Shown here piece after piece: positions 35,177 through 44,448 of a DNA stretch of 64,000 nucleotides. Below the pieces are notes generated by a model, which saw only the letters and a program-made list of their open reading frames with translations, did not search any database and was not told where the DNA came from. The DNA comes from Bin80 sp965220365. GTDB taxonomy: Bacteria > Bacteroidota > Rhodothermia > Rhodothermales > Bin80. The stretch covers positions 310,001 through 374,000 of the forward strand of contig OZ244823.1 of NCBI GenBank assembly GCA_965220365.1, given 5' to 3'. The translations under genes were made by a program, and so were the position numbers. Every line of letters starts with the position of its first letter. Within the stretch, counting starts at the first letter, position 1.

Positions 35177-36892
35177 ATGCAGGAAGCGGTCCTAAGGGCG
35201 GAGCAGGTGCAGCGGCATGATTTGCAGGCACTATTCCAGACCAGCCAGGTGCTGACCAGCTCTCTGGAACTCTATTCGGTGCTGAGCAACCTGCTTTTGA
35301 CTGCCATGGGAAAGCTCCTGGTTCCCCGGGGTATCGCACTTCTATACGATTCCGAGGAGCAGAACTGGCGTGTGATTGTTGTCAAGGGGGTCCCTGCTGT
35401 TGAGGAAGGATCCCGCCTTGAGTTACCACCGCTGGCCTCGGAAACCCTGATTGCGGGCGAAGAGCTGCCAACGCTGCTTCATTCTCTTGGAATTCGGCTG
35501 CTCCTGCCTGTGCGGGATAATGAATCCGATATCGGTGCCATTGCACTTGGCGGTAAGATTACAGAAGCATCCTTTCAAGAAGAGGAACTCCAGTTTGTGC
35601 AATCGCTGGTCAACATGGCCTCAACAGCCGTTCGCAATTCTCTGATCCTGGAAGAATTACGCAAGACCAATCGGGATTTGCGCATGACCCTACATCAGAT
35701 CAATACTCTCTTTGATTTGTCGAAAGAGTTCAACACGAAGGTCGATCGTTCGCATGTGCTGAAAACTTTCTCGCACGGCCTCATGGGACAGATGGTGGTG
35801 CGTAGCTTCTTGTTTTACCTGAGACAGTCGGATGACACCTTCAAGCTTGTATCAGGAAAACAGATCACGACCAAGGATCTTGCTACGGAGTTTCTGGATG
35901 GCATTCAGGATCTCGTCCATGCAGAACCGGGAGATCACCTGGACCAAAGTGGGGTCGCCATTGCACTGCCCATCCGGCAGCAGGGAGCTGTCCACGGCGT
36001 CCTTTGCCTTGGAGCGAAGATGAATGACTCCCCTTATGACCGCAAGGATGTCGAATTCCTCTATGCCCTCGGCAGTCTGGCAATCACCTCAATCCAGAAT
36101 GTTGAATTGATTGAGGAACGGATTGCCAAACAACAACTGGAGGAGGAGCTTCGAATGGCTCGCACGATCCAACGCCGCCTTCTGCCTGATAAAATTCCTG
36201 AAGTACCCGGGATTGAAATTTCCACCCTCGCGCTATCAAGCCGTGAAGTCGGGGGAGACTATTTTGATGTAGCCCCCCTGAACAAGAACCGGACCCTATT
36301 CATGATTGCGGATGTGACCGGCAAAGGTGTACCCGCAGCGCTCTTGATGTCCAGTATTCATGCATGCACGCATGTGATGCTGCCGATGGACCTGACGCTT
36401 CAGGAAGCCATTGAGCATACTAATCGCATGCTCTACGAAAACACGGACCCGGATAAATTCATTACTGCTTTTGCAGCGATGTATTATCCAGACAGATCTC
36501 TTGCATTTGTGAATGCCGGGCATGAGCCCCCTTTATTGATCCGCGCGAATGGGCAGGTCGAACGTCTCTCTGATGGAGGCCCGCTTCTTGGCATCGTCCC
36601 GAACATACCCTACGAAGCGGGTTATGTTAACCTTGCACCGGGAGACTTGATCATCATGTATACTGATGGGGTAACGGAAGCCATGGGAGAAGCCATGGAC
36701 GAATATACTGAGAAACGTCTGTTAGACTTGGCTTTGACCAACCGTAGCTGCTCTGCAGATACCCTTATGGAATTAATTCAAAGTGATATTCAACAATTCA
36801 CCGGCCCCGTTGAAACGCTCAGCGATGATCGTACCCTGATTGTCATCAAAGTAGCCGATCAAACTCAGCAGCCGGGGGTATCACACGCATAA
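35177..36892 (+). CDS. GAF-SpoIIE (RsbU-type) serine phosphatase
   Basis: 571 residues. Two GAF-like sensor regions (about 15-160 and 185-305), a coiled linker (EERIAKQQLEEELRMARTIQRRLLP), then the PPM/SpoIIE domain from about residue 335: REVGGDYFDV, MIADVTGKGVPAALLMS, NAGHEPPLL and IMYTDGVTEA, with the metal-binding aspartates present. Such proteins dephosphorylate anti-sigma-factor antagonists in partner-switching pathways. No partner genes lie in the window, so the target is unknown. Confidence 0.92.
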   Translation: MQEAVLRAEQVQRHDLQALFQTSQVLTSSLELYSVLSNLLLTAMGKLLVPRGIALLYDSEEQNWRVIVVKGVPAVEEGSRLELPPLASETLIAGEELPTLLHSLGIRLLLPVRDNESDIGAIALGGKITEASFQEEELQFVQSLVNMASTAVRNSLILEELRKTNRDLRMTLHQINTLFDLSKEFNTKVDRSHVLKTFSHGLMGQMVVRSFLFYLRQSDDTFKLVSGKQITTKDLATEFLDGIQDLVHAEPGDHLDQSGVAIALPIRQQGAVHGVLCLGAKMNDSPYDRKDVEFLYALGSLAITSIQNVELIEERIAKQQLEEELRMARTIQRRLLPDKIPEVPGIEISTLALSSREVGGDYFDVAPLNKNRTLFMIADVTGKGVPAALLMSSIHACTHVMLPMDLTLQEAIEHTNRMLYENTDPDKFITAFAAMYYPDRSLAFVNAGHEPPLLIRANGQVERLSDGGPLLGIVPNIPYEAGYVNLAPGDLIIMYTDGVTEAMGEAMDEYTEKRLLDLALTNRSCSADTLMELIQSDIQQFTGPVETLSDDRTLIVIKVADQTQQPGVSHA

Positions 36893-36906
36893 GAAATTTT
36901 GATCCA

Positions 36907-37581
36907 ATGAAATTCTTTATTGACACTGCAGATCTAGCCGAAATTCAGGAGGCTGGAGAAATGGGAGTTCTGGATGGGGTAACCACGAACCCCTCCCTCA
37001 TGAAAATAGCAGCGGAACGCGAGGGGAAACCTCTGGATTTTCATGAGCACATTGCAAAAATTTGTGACATGGTCCCGGGGGATGTTTCCGCTGAGGTCAC
37101 CGCTGTCGATTTTGACGGGATCATGGAACAGGGCCGAACGCTTGCAGCAATCCGTGACAATGTAGTGGTCAAGGTTCCCCTGATTCTGGATGGGATCAAG
37201 GCTATCAATGCACTTGCGCAGGAGGGAATCCGGTCCAATTGTACCCTTTGCTTTTCTCCAACTCAGGCGCTATTGGCCGCAAAAGCAGGTGCCGCATATA
37301 TCAGTCCTTTCCTAGGGCGCCTGGATGATATTTCCTCTGACGGCATGACCCTCCTGCAGGAAATTATTGAGATCTATGACAATTTCGGGTATACCACCGA
37401 GGTACTTGCTGCTTCGATCCGTCATCCGATGCATGTCGTGCAATCTGCACTCCTGGGTGCCCATGTAGCGACCATGCCACTTGGTGTGATCAAAAAACTC
37501 CTTCTGCACCCACTCACCGATATTGGTCTTGCCAAGTTCATGAATGACTGGGAGACTTTCAAGCAGCGCCAGTCCGACTGA
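36907..37581 (+). CDS. tal: Transaldolase (small TalC/Fsa type)
   Basis: 224 residues. FIDTADLAEIQEAGEMG, the substrate loop DGVTTNPSL, the Schiff-base lysine K89 in VVVKVPL, and FSPTQALLAAKAGAAYISPF-type sequence identify the short transaldolase/fructose-6-phosphate aldolase family. Length matches the family. It belongs to the non-oxidative pentose phosphate pathway if it is a true transaldolase; the aldolase activity cannot be excluded. It lies 9 bases before the next gene. Confidence 0.93.
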   Translation: MKFFIDTADLAEIQEAGEMGVLDGVTTNPSLMKIAAEREGKPLDFHEHIAKICDMVPGDVSAEVTAVDFDGIMEQGRTLAAIRDNVVVKVPLILDGIKAINALAQEGIRSNCTLCFSPTQALLAAKAGAAYISPFLGRLDDISSDGMTLLQEIIEIYDNFGYTTEVLAASIRHPMHVVQSALLGAHVATMPLGVIKKLLLHPLTDIGLAKFMNDWETFKQRQSD

Positions 37582-37590
37582 GCCTCGCGT

Positions 37591-38955
37591 ATGGATTTTA
37601 TTTCGCTCGGCAGGGCCAACGACATCGGCGCAAGCTGCCATTACCTTGGAGTGAACGGCAGTGGGATTGTCCTGGATGCCGGCGCTGATCCGAATGAAGA
37701 GGGTCCTGCCTCGCTGCCGGATTTCTCTCCTATAGAACATCACAATGTCGATCATGTGTTCATTACCCACGCACACCATGATCATATTGGCAGCATCCCG
37801 AACTTGAATGCAAAGTGGCCGATGGCCTGGCTACATCTGACGCCTGCCACGCGGACCTTGACAACGTTCATGCTGTACGCATCCGCCAGACTCCAGAGGC
37901 GCAAGTTTGATGAGGGCTCCTCCCCGTTCCGTGCATTGTTTGACGAAGAGGACCTGGAGGATGTATTTGATGTGCTTTGCACCCACGATTATGATCAATG
38001 GATTGATCTGGGATCGGAGCATCTGCAAGCCAAGCTCCACTACTCTGGACATTTGCTGGGATCTGCAGGGGTACTACTTTCCACACCTGATCATCGTCGG
38101 GTATATTACACTAGCGACACCCGCTCGGAGGCACAGACGATGATTCCGGGAGCGGAGCATCCTTCCGCACCGATTGATGTACTTATCATGGAGTCTACAC
38201 TCGGTGCGGATCCGGTTGCGGAAACCGTGACCCGCCCCGAGGAAGAGATCCGGTTTGCCCAGCGGCTTGCATCCGTTCTGGACCGGGGAGGGACCGTACT
38301 CCTGCCGGTATTTATGTTAGGGCGTGCCCAGGAGATCCTTGCCCTGCTTGGGCGCTTCAAGATGCAAAACCTGATTGATCCAGAGACTCCTATCTACACG
38401 GCGGGGGGATTGCGAGAGGTTTCACGGATCTATGATGACTACCGCTTGTCTACGCCCCGAATTGATCCCGACTTTGAAGTCTATTCCGTTGATCAGCAGC
38501 GATTTCCACGAACGCGCAAGGCTCGAAACAGAGTCCTAAATCAACCTGGGATCCATGTCCTGACCAGTGGGATGATGATTGAGCGTACGCTGTCGCACCA
38601 AGTTGCCGTAGAACTTCTTGAAAATGAAAAGCACGCCATCTTCTTTGTCGGATTCAGCAAAGAAGACCTGCCTGCAGGGAAACTACTTCATGCGGCACAA
38701 AGTGGAGCGGAGGGAATGCTACTCAGCCCTGATCGCGGGATGCAGCAGATTGGATGCGAGGTGGATCGTTTCCGTTTCAGCGGGCATGCCCACCGCAGAG
38801 AGCTCACAGCGCTTGCCGTAAAGCTTCAGCCCAAAACGATCATCCTGGTGCATGGAGAGACCGATGCCAAGCGTTGGCTGAAGGAGAACCTCCGTGAGCA
38901 TTGCCCTGAAGCCCGTGTCCTGACCCCCTCCCAAGGCGAACGCATAGAAGTATAG
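37591..38955 (+). CDS. MBL-fold / beta-CASP RNA-processing exonuclease
   Basis: 454 residues. Metallo-beta-lactamase motif THAHHDHIGSIP (about 52-63), HLLGSAGVLL, YTSDTR, then a beta-CASP insertion (ESTLGAD, LLPVFMLGRAQEIL) and a C-terminal metal motif SGHAHRREL followed by LVHGE. This is the CPSF73/YSH1-like layout of nucleases acting on RNA ends. It marks the last core gene before the defence region, about 50 bases upstream of sspB. Confidence 0.88.
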   Translation: MDFISLGRANDIGASCHYLGVNGSGIVLDAGADPNEEGPASLPDFSPIEHHNVDHVFITHAHHDHIGSIPNLNAKWPMAWLHLTPATRTLTTFMLYASARLQRRKFDEGSSPFRALFDEEDLEDVFDVLCTHDYDQWIDLGSEHLQAKLHYSGHLLGSAGVLLSTPDHRRVYYTSDTRSEAQTMIPGAEHPSAPIDVLIMESTLGADPVAETVTRPEEEIRFAQRLASVLDRGGTVLLPVFMLGRAQEILALLGRFKMQNLIDPETPIYTAGGLREVSRIYDDYRLSTPRIDPDFEVYSVDQQRFPRTRKARNRVLNQPGIHVLTSGMMIERTLSHQVAVELLENEKHAIFFVGFSKEDLPAGKLLHAAQSGAEGMLLSPDRGMQQIGCEVDRFRFSGHAHRRELTALAVKLQPKTIILVHGETDAKRWLKENLREHCPEARVLTPSQGERIEV

Positions 38956-39006
38956 ATATACAACATGATGTTATTTTATGCCTTGTAAAGTAGTCACTCA
39001 TTAAGC

Positions 39007-39918
39007 ATGGCCTCAAAATATTCGTTTTCTGGTCACGAAACATTCCCACTACGACTGAACTGGTTAAATAAAGCTGTGAATGCCGTCAGTAAGCAGAAGA
39101 CAATCTTCCATTCGGATACTGCTATCGTTGAGTTTGGGGTTGGCAAGAACATGGTACGCTCTATCCGGCATTGGGGACTTGCAACAGAAGTCATTGAGCC
39201 TGATGGTGCTTCTAAGAAGCGGAATACCTTCTGTGTTTCAGAATTCGGAGCATATCTGTTAGGGGAAAAAGGTGTAGATCCGTACTGCGAAGATAATGCG
39301 ACGCTATGGCTGTTGCATTGGTTGTTATGCCGCTCACCCCACCGCTCCACTCTATGGCATTTTATTTTTGGCCATTGGCGTGGCGGTGCACTTGAATTTC
39401 GTAATCTCCAGCCGATATTGAAGAGATGGATGGATAATCAGGGAGGAGCCATGCCTTCGGACGCAACGCTACGCCGAGACTTTCAGTGTTTCCTCAATAC
39501 CTATACAGTCCCGCGGCTAGCGGACTCTCCCTTAGAGAATATTGTGGCTTTCCCCTTAACTCCTTTGGGATTACTTTATGAGAATGGAGGCGTGGTTTAT
39601 CTACGTGAGGGGCAGCCCCGTGGTCTTCCCCCGGAAATTTTCGCTTACTCGGTTCTGGATTACTGGGACCGTAATTTCAGTGGCTTGGGAACCCTATCTA
39701 CTCAGGACGTTCTGACGCGACAGGCAAGCCCCGGGCAAATCTTTCTTCTGAATGAGGAGCAAGCCTTTGAGCTTGTAGACCATATAGGCAGATTTGATGA
39801 AGTACCATTTCGTTTCGATTCTACCGCGGGCGTTCACCAGTTTTACCGAATGCCCGGTGTAACGCCACAAGCAATGCTGGAGCGCTACTACTCCAATAGC
39901 CTGTCTACAGCAACCTGA
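39007..39918 (+). CDS. sspB: DUF4007 protein, SspB-like phosphorothioation nickase
   Basis: 303 residues. The N-terminal block YSFSGHETFPLRLNWL followed by FGVGKNMVRSIRHW is the DUF4007 signature, with further conserved TLWLLHWLL and NYPIL-like segments. In single-strand phosphorothioation systems this protein is SspB, which nicks DNA to allow sulfur insertion. The order with the next two genes (ATPase, PAPS-reductase-like) matches sspB-sspC-sspD. It ends 8 bases before sspC. The assignment is from memory of family features; no alignment was made. Confidence 0.82.
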   Translation: MASKYSFSGHETFPLRLNWLNKAVNAVSKQKTIFHSDTAIVEFGVGKNMVRSIRHWGLATEVIEPDGASKKRNTFCVSEFGAYLLGEKGVDPYCEDNATLWLLHWLLCRSPHRSTLWHFIFGHWRGGALEFRNLQPILKRWMDNQGGAMPSDATLRRDFQCFLNTYTVPRLADSPLENIVAFPLTPLGLLYENGGVVYLREGQPRGLPPEIFAYSVLDYWDRNFSGLGTLSTQDVLTRQASPGQIFLLNEEQAFELVDHIGRFDEVPFRFDSTAGVHQFYRMPGVTPQAMLERYYSNSLSTAT

Positions 39919-39926
39919 TTGAATCC

Positions 39927-42900
39927 ATGGCCGTATCTGTTCGAGGCTCGTTTCAGCGAAGCATCAACTTAGTCCGTGACTTTTATAGCACTCCTCAGGA
40001 CTTGGATAACTATATCGTTACAACGAAAGCTCGCGAACTAATCAAGCGAGTGATCGAAACGATTACCGCTGAGCAGGTGATCGGACGTGCATGGTCAATC
40101 ACGGGCCCCTATGGCAGTGGGAAAAGCTCCTTTGCGTTGTTTCTGGCTCATTTGCTCAGGGGGAATGACGACGCACTTAACAAACTCACCGACGCCGATC
40201 CTGCTCTAACAAATAGGATAAAGTGTGCAAATACCGGTATTTATTGCCCCGTGTTGGTGGTTGGATCGCGCGAACCGCTTAACTGGGCTCTGCTACGTGG
40301 ATTGATTTATGGGACAGATGCCTTCCTTGCGTCTTTCGCTCGGCACCGGGGAAGACCCAGCAAAAAGCTAAAAGATTGCCGCATTGCACTTCAAGACATC
40401 CTTCAAAAAGCAAAGAATGTCACATCTTCAGATGTCAGCGATGAAGTCGTAGTTGATCTGTATCAGCAAACAGCAACAGCAGTACATTCTGCAGCCAACG
40501 GAGGGCTTCTGTTGATTATTGATGAATTGGGCAAGCTCCTTGAATATGCTGCCCTCCACCCCGACCGTAGCGACCTCTACGTACTTCAACGCCTAGCTGA
40601 ACGGGCCTCACGAACAGGCGATTCATCGATTGCGGCTTCACCATTACTCATCTTTTCAATTTCTCATCAGGCTTTCGATCGTTACGCTGGACGCATGACC
40701 CGGACACAGCGAGACGAGTGGTGTAAAGTTCAGGGGCGCTTTGAAGATTTTGCATTTGTGGAACCGGTTGATGAGACATTGCGACTTCTGGCTCGAGCCG
40801 TGCAGGTAGACAATCGGGATCAACTACCTGAAGATGGTATGGCTGTTATTGACAATGTACTTGATGCAGCTATCCTACCTTCAGGGGACTCCCGTGCGCA
40901 GATCCGCCAACATCTAGCCGACGCCCTTCCATTGCATCCAGCTGTCAGCCTTATCGTCGGCCCCTTGTTCCGTCTCTTGGCACAAAACGAACGCTCTCTC
41001 TTTGCTTTTCTCGCTTCTGGTGAGCCAAACAGTTTCCTTGATCTATTTGATAGGCAGGCGTCCAAAACTATCTCTCCTGTCCCATCCAACACCAATCAAG
41101 CCCTGCTACTACGCTACCGCCTTGATCATCTTTACGATTATCTCATTGGGGCGATTGGTACTGCACTTTTCAGTGAACGAATGGGGCGACTCTGGGCCGA
41201 GACTGAAGCGGCTCTCTCAAGGCTCAAATCTCCAAGTGAGCTTACCGTGCGATGTATCAAGCAGATTGCTCTTCTCGGCTATGCAGGTCCGCTCGCCGGA
41301 CTTCCTCCCACTGCGCAAGTGCTCCGCGCCACAGCCGATGCCCCTCCTAAGGAGGTAAACGCAACTCTTGATTCGCTCAAAGAAGAGCGGTTGGTGACGT
41401 ACCGTCCGTTTAAAAACGAATATCACATCTGGCGAGGTAGTGAATTTGATCTCGATGCGGCTCTGCAAGAAGCTCACCTGCAATTACCCGTGCGAGTGCC
41501 TCTCGCTGAACGGTTGACCAATACTCTACCTCCCACGCCAATGGTGGCTCGCCGCCATTCTTTTCGTACGGGAACCACGCGCATTTTTGAGGTGCTTTAC
41601 GCCTCAGATGAAACCTGGATAACCCAATTGAAGGATCCGCACAAGCGTGGAGATGGACGTATTATTTATGTCCTACCTGAGCGTGATGGAGAGATAAATG
41701 AGTTGCTCACCACAATTCAAGAACATGCAAAGGACTCATTAACCCTTTTCGCTGTACCCGATGGTGTGACTGCACTGCGTGAGATGGTTCGCGAATTGGC
41801 CTGTCTCCAATGGGTTCGCAACAATACTGAGGAATTGCAAGGGGATGAGGTTGCCCGCCAAGAGATAGACCAACAGTTAGCCGATCTGACTATTCATGTT
41901 GAACATCGTCTTACTTCTTTGCTTACGGACGACGAAGGTCGAAATCCATGTTCCTGGATCTATCTGGGCAAGCAGTTTCGCCTCCAAAATGAACGATTCT
42001 TACAGGACAGGCTCAGTCAGATTTGCGATCGAATTTTTTCTAAGGCGCCAGAAATCTGGAATGAACTACTGAATCGCCGCAAGCCTTCGGCAAGTGCTGT
42101 TAGGGGCTTGAAGCAGTTGCTCATAGCAATGCTTGAGTACGATACTGAGTGCAGATTGAACATTGAAAAATATCCAGCTGAGTACGGGATGTACGCCTCA
42201 ATACTCCAAGCTACCGGGATCCATCGCCCGCTGGATGACAGTTCTGAACACTGGCATTTTGCTAGGCCCATCTCCCCCGAACATCCTGGATGCGTTGCAG
42301 TGTGGGATGAAATTACGGATGCACTTCAAGCGGCGAGAGGACAACGCGTATCTGTACAAAAACTCTACGATAAACTCAGCAGCCCCCCTTATGGTGTACG
42401 CGGAGGACTGGTTCCTATCTTTTTGTTTGCTGTTTACAAGTCTGCTGAAGACGAGATTGCCTTTTATGAAAGTGGCACGTTTATCCCCGTCATTGATTTT
42501 CAGACAATTGAGCGCTTCTTGAAAAACCCCGAGAAATTTGAAATGCAGTGGGTAGAGATTAAAGGATCAAGAGCTGAGTTACTCCAGCACCTTGCACCAC
42601 TGGTCGGCCTACCAGCATCGGTTGAAAAACCTCTACCCTTCGTACTTCGGATCCTGAAACGTATCCACGGCTTGCCACCCTATGTGCGTCGGACTGCTAT
42701 ACTTTCGCAAACAGCTTTGAATGTCCGTGAGGTCCTAGATCGTGCTGTGGAACCAACCACTTTACTCTTTGAGGATCTTCCAGAAGCTTGTGGTGTGCAT
42801 TCTTTCTTAGATAACACTGAGAGTTCTCCAATCGAAGTGCAGGCTTTTGTTGAACACCTTCAGGAGGCGCTACGAGAACTTGGCGGGGCCTACGATGCGC

Positions 42901-43487
42901 TCCTGACAGGCCTTCAAACTCAGATTGCATCCGTCTTTCATCTTCGCTCCAAAACACCAGATGACCGCCGCCAAGAACTCGCCAAGCGGGCACGTCTCTT
43001 ACTCCCACACGCAAATGAGACGAAGTTAAAAGCCTTCCTTGTACGTGCGTCGGATGAGATCCTGGATACACAGGGATGGTATGAATCCCTATCTTCCCTT
43101 TTAGCGAACCGACCTCCAGTACAATGGAGGGACGAAGATCATTCTCTCTTTAGCAATTCACTTCGCGAAGTATCCCGTCGTTTTTCAACGCTTGAACCTA
43201 TTGTCTTTGATCTACAAAAAGAATCGCCTGAATCTTCATTACATGACACAAAATCGCCCACAGTCAAACGAGTTCGATTAAGTGTCACTATGCAATACGA
43301 GGACGAACATGAGCAAGTGATCAGCATCCATCCTGAGGATAGTAAACTAATTGAGCAGGTACGCCAGAGGCTACGAAGCGAAATTGAGAAAGAAGATGTT
43401 ACACTTGAGACAAAGATTGCTGCGTTAGCGCAGCTATCAAAACATTTGCTCAGAGAACGCAAAACAATGAACGAATCCCATGAGTGA
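39927..43487 (+). CDS. sspC: Large P-loop ATPase, SspC-like
   Basis: 1186 residues. An N-terminal ATPase core has Walker A GPYGSGKSS (60-68) and Walker B LLLIIDE (194-200) followed by LGKLLEYAA. The long remainder is helical with no other motif seen. Position between a DUF4007 gene and a PP-loop sulfurtransferase gene fits SspC, the ATPase of the Ssp modification module. It overlaps sspD by 8 bases (ATGAGTGA). BREX BrxC/PglY proteins are also large ATPases of this kind, but no BREX methylase or PglZ is present. Confidence 0.8.
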   Translation: MAVSVRGSFQRSINLVRDFYSTPQDLDNYIVTTKARELIKRVIETITAEQVIGRAWSITGPYGSGKSSFALFLAHLLRGNDDALNKLTDADPALTNRIKCANTGIYCPVLVVGSREPLNWALLRGLIYGTDAFLASFARHRGRPSKKLKDCRIALQDILQKAKNVTSSDVSDEVVVDLYQQTATAVHSAANGGLLLIIDELGKLLEYAALHPDRSDLYVLQRLAERASRTGDSSIAASPLLIFSISHQAFDRYAGRMTRTQRDEWCKVQGRFEDFAFVEPVDETLRLLARAVQVDNRDQLPEDGMAVIDNVLDAAILPSGDSRAQIRQHLADALPLHPAVSLIVGPLFRLLAQNERSLFAFLASGEPNSFLDLFDRQASKTISPVPSNTNQALLLRYRLDHLYDYLIGAIGTALFSERMGRLWAETEAALSRLKSPSELTVRCIKQIALLGYAGPLAGLPPTAQVLRATADAPPKEVNATLDSLKEERLVTYRPFKNEYHIWRGSEFDLDAALQEAHLQLPVRVPLAERLTNTLPPTPMVARRHSFRTGTTRIFEVLYASDETWITQLKDPHKRGDGRIIYVLPERDGEINELLTTIQEHAKDSLTLFAVPDGVTALREMVRELACLQWVRNNTEELQGDEVARQEIDQQLADLTIHVEHRLTSLLTDDEGRNPCSWIYLGKQFRLQNERFLQDRLSQICDRIFSKAPEIWNELLNRRKPSASAVRGLKQLLIAMLEYDTECRLNIEKYPAEYGMYASILQATGIHRPLDDSSEHWHFARPISPEHPGCVAVWDEITDALQAARGQRVSVQKLYDKLSSPPYGVRGGLVPIFLFAVYKSAEDEIAFYESGTFIPVIDFQTIERFLKNPEKFEMQWVEIKGSRAELLQHLAPLVGLPASVEKPLPFVLRILKRIHGLPPYVRRTAILSQTALNVREVLDRAVEPTTLLFEDLPEACGVHSFLDNTESSPIEVQAFVEHLQEALRELGGAYDALLTGLQTQIASVFHLRSKTPDDRRQELAKRARLLLPHANETKLKAFLVRASDEILDTQGWYESLSSLLANRPPVQWRDEDHSLFSNSLREVSRRFSTLEPIVFDLQKESPESSLHDTKSPTVKRVRLSVTMQYEDEHEQVISIHPEDSKLIEQVRQRLRSEIEKEDVTLETKIAALAQLSKHLLRERKTMNESHE

Positions 43488-44415
43488 GCCTAGGCATATT
43501 GTCGCTTTCAGCGGGGGCAAGGACAGTAGCGCACTTGCCATTTATCTTCACGATCCTGAGCGCTGGCAAAAGGTTCTTGGCAAACCAAGTACCCCCTGCC
43601 GACCGCCCCTCGTTGGGGCTGAATATGTCTTCTGCGATACCGGCACCGAATTGGCGGAGACATATGACTATCTTGATCGTCTTGAAGCATACCTCGGAAG
43701 TCCGATTTATCGGCTTCGAGCAAGCGTACCACCGAGTCGCCCCAACGAACCGGATAAGACTCCCTTTGATCACTATCTCGAACTTTACGGTGGCTTTCTT
43801 CCAAGTCCAAACGTCCGCTGGTGCACACGCTTGCTGAAGCTGAAGCCATTTGAAGACTACATCGGTGAAAACCCGGTGATCAGTTACGTAGGTATCCGAG
43901 CGGATGAGGGGGAATGGCGCGTGGATCGAAAAACAAGACGCAAGTACTTCGAGCATCGCAAGGGCTACATCAGTACTAAGCCCAATATCACGACTGTTTT
44001 CCCGTTTATTGAAGATGGGCTTGTTAAAGATGATGTATATCGTATCCTCGAGGATAGCGGGGTTGGTTATCCAGAATACTATCACTGGCGCTCACGGAGC
44101 GGATGTTATTTTTGCTTTTTTCAGCGAAAAAGCGAATGGGTGGGTCTCCTGGAAAATCATCCGGATCTGTACGAACGGGCCAAGGCGTACGAGAAGATTG
44201 ATCCAGAAAAGGGCGAGCGCTTCACTTGGGCAGATAACGAATCGCTTGAAGAGCTTTCCGAACCAGAACGTATTGCTGATATCAAGTGCCGTACCAAAAA
44301 GCGTGAGGAACAGCTACGCAGCAAGCGTACCAACGTGACACTTATGGAGCAATTTTTTGACGAGGTACGCGATTTGGAAGATAGCAGCACCGGGTGTAAT
44401 ATCTGCCACCTGTGA
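43480..44415 (+). CDS. sspD: PAPS-reductase-like sulfurtransferase, SspD/DndC-like
   Basis: 311 residues of the adenine-nucleotide alpha-hydrolase fold. The PP-loop SGGKDS (11-16) binds ATP; CDTGTELAETYDYL follows. Cysteines C115 (RWCTRLLK), C209 and C212 (SGCYFCF), and C306/C309 at the extreme C-terminus could hold an iron-sulfur cluster, as in DndC. It would activate the DNA backbone and pass on sulfur during phosphorothioation. It overlaps sspC by 8 bases and converges with sspH 33 bases downstream. Confidence 0.85.
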   Translation: MSEPRHIVAFSGGKDSSALAIYLHDPERWQKVLGKPSTPCRPPLVGAEYVFCDTGTELAETYDYLDRLEAYLGSPIYRLRASVPPSRPNEPDKTPFDHYLELYGGFLPSPNVRWCTRLLKLKPFEDYIGENPVISYVGIRADEGEWRVDRKTRRKYFEHRKGYISTKPNITTVFPFIEDGLVKDDVYRILEDSGVGYPEYYHWRSRSGCYFCFFQRKSEWVGLLENHPDLYERAKAYEKIDPEKGERFTWADNESLEELSEPERIADIKCRTKKREEQLRSKRTNVTLMEQFFDEVRDLEDSSTGCNICHL

Positions 44416-44448
44416 CATAGGTCATCCGGCACAGATTTAGCCCGTGGC

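Noticed and set aside
39007..44415. BREX or DISARM system
   Set aside because: The large ATPase could suggest BREX, but no PglX methylase, PglZ phosphatase or Lon-like protease is present; DUF4007 plus a PP-loop sulfurtransferase points to Ssp. Only a broken PLD gene hints at DISARM.
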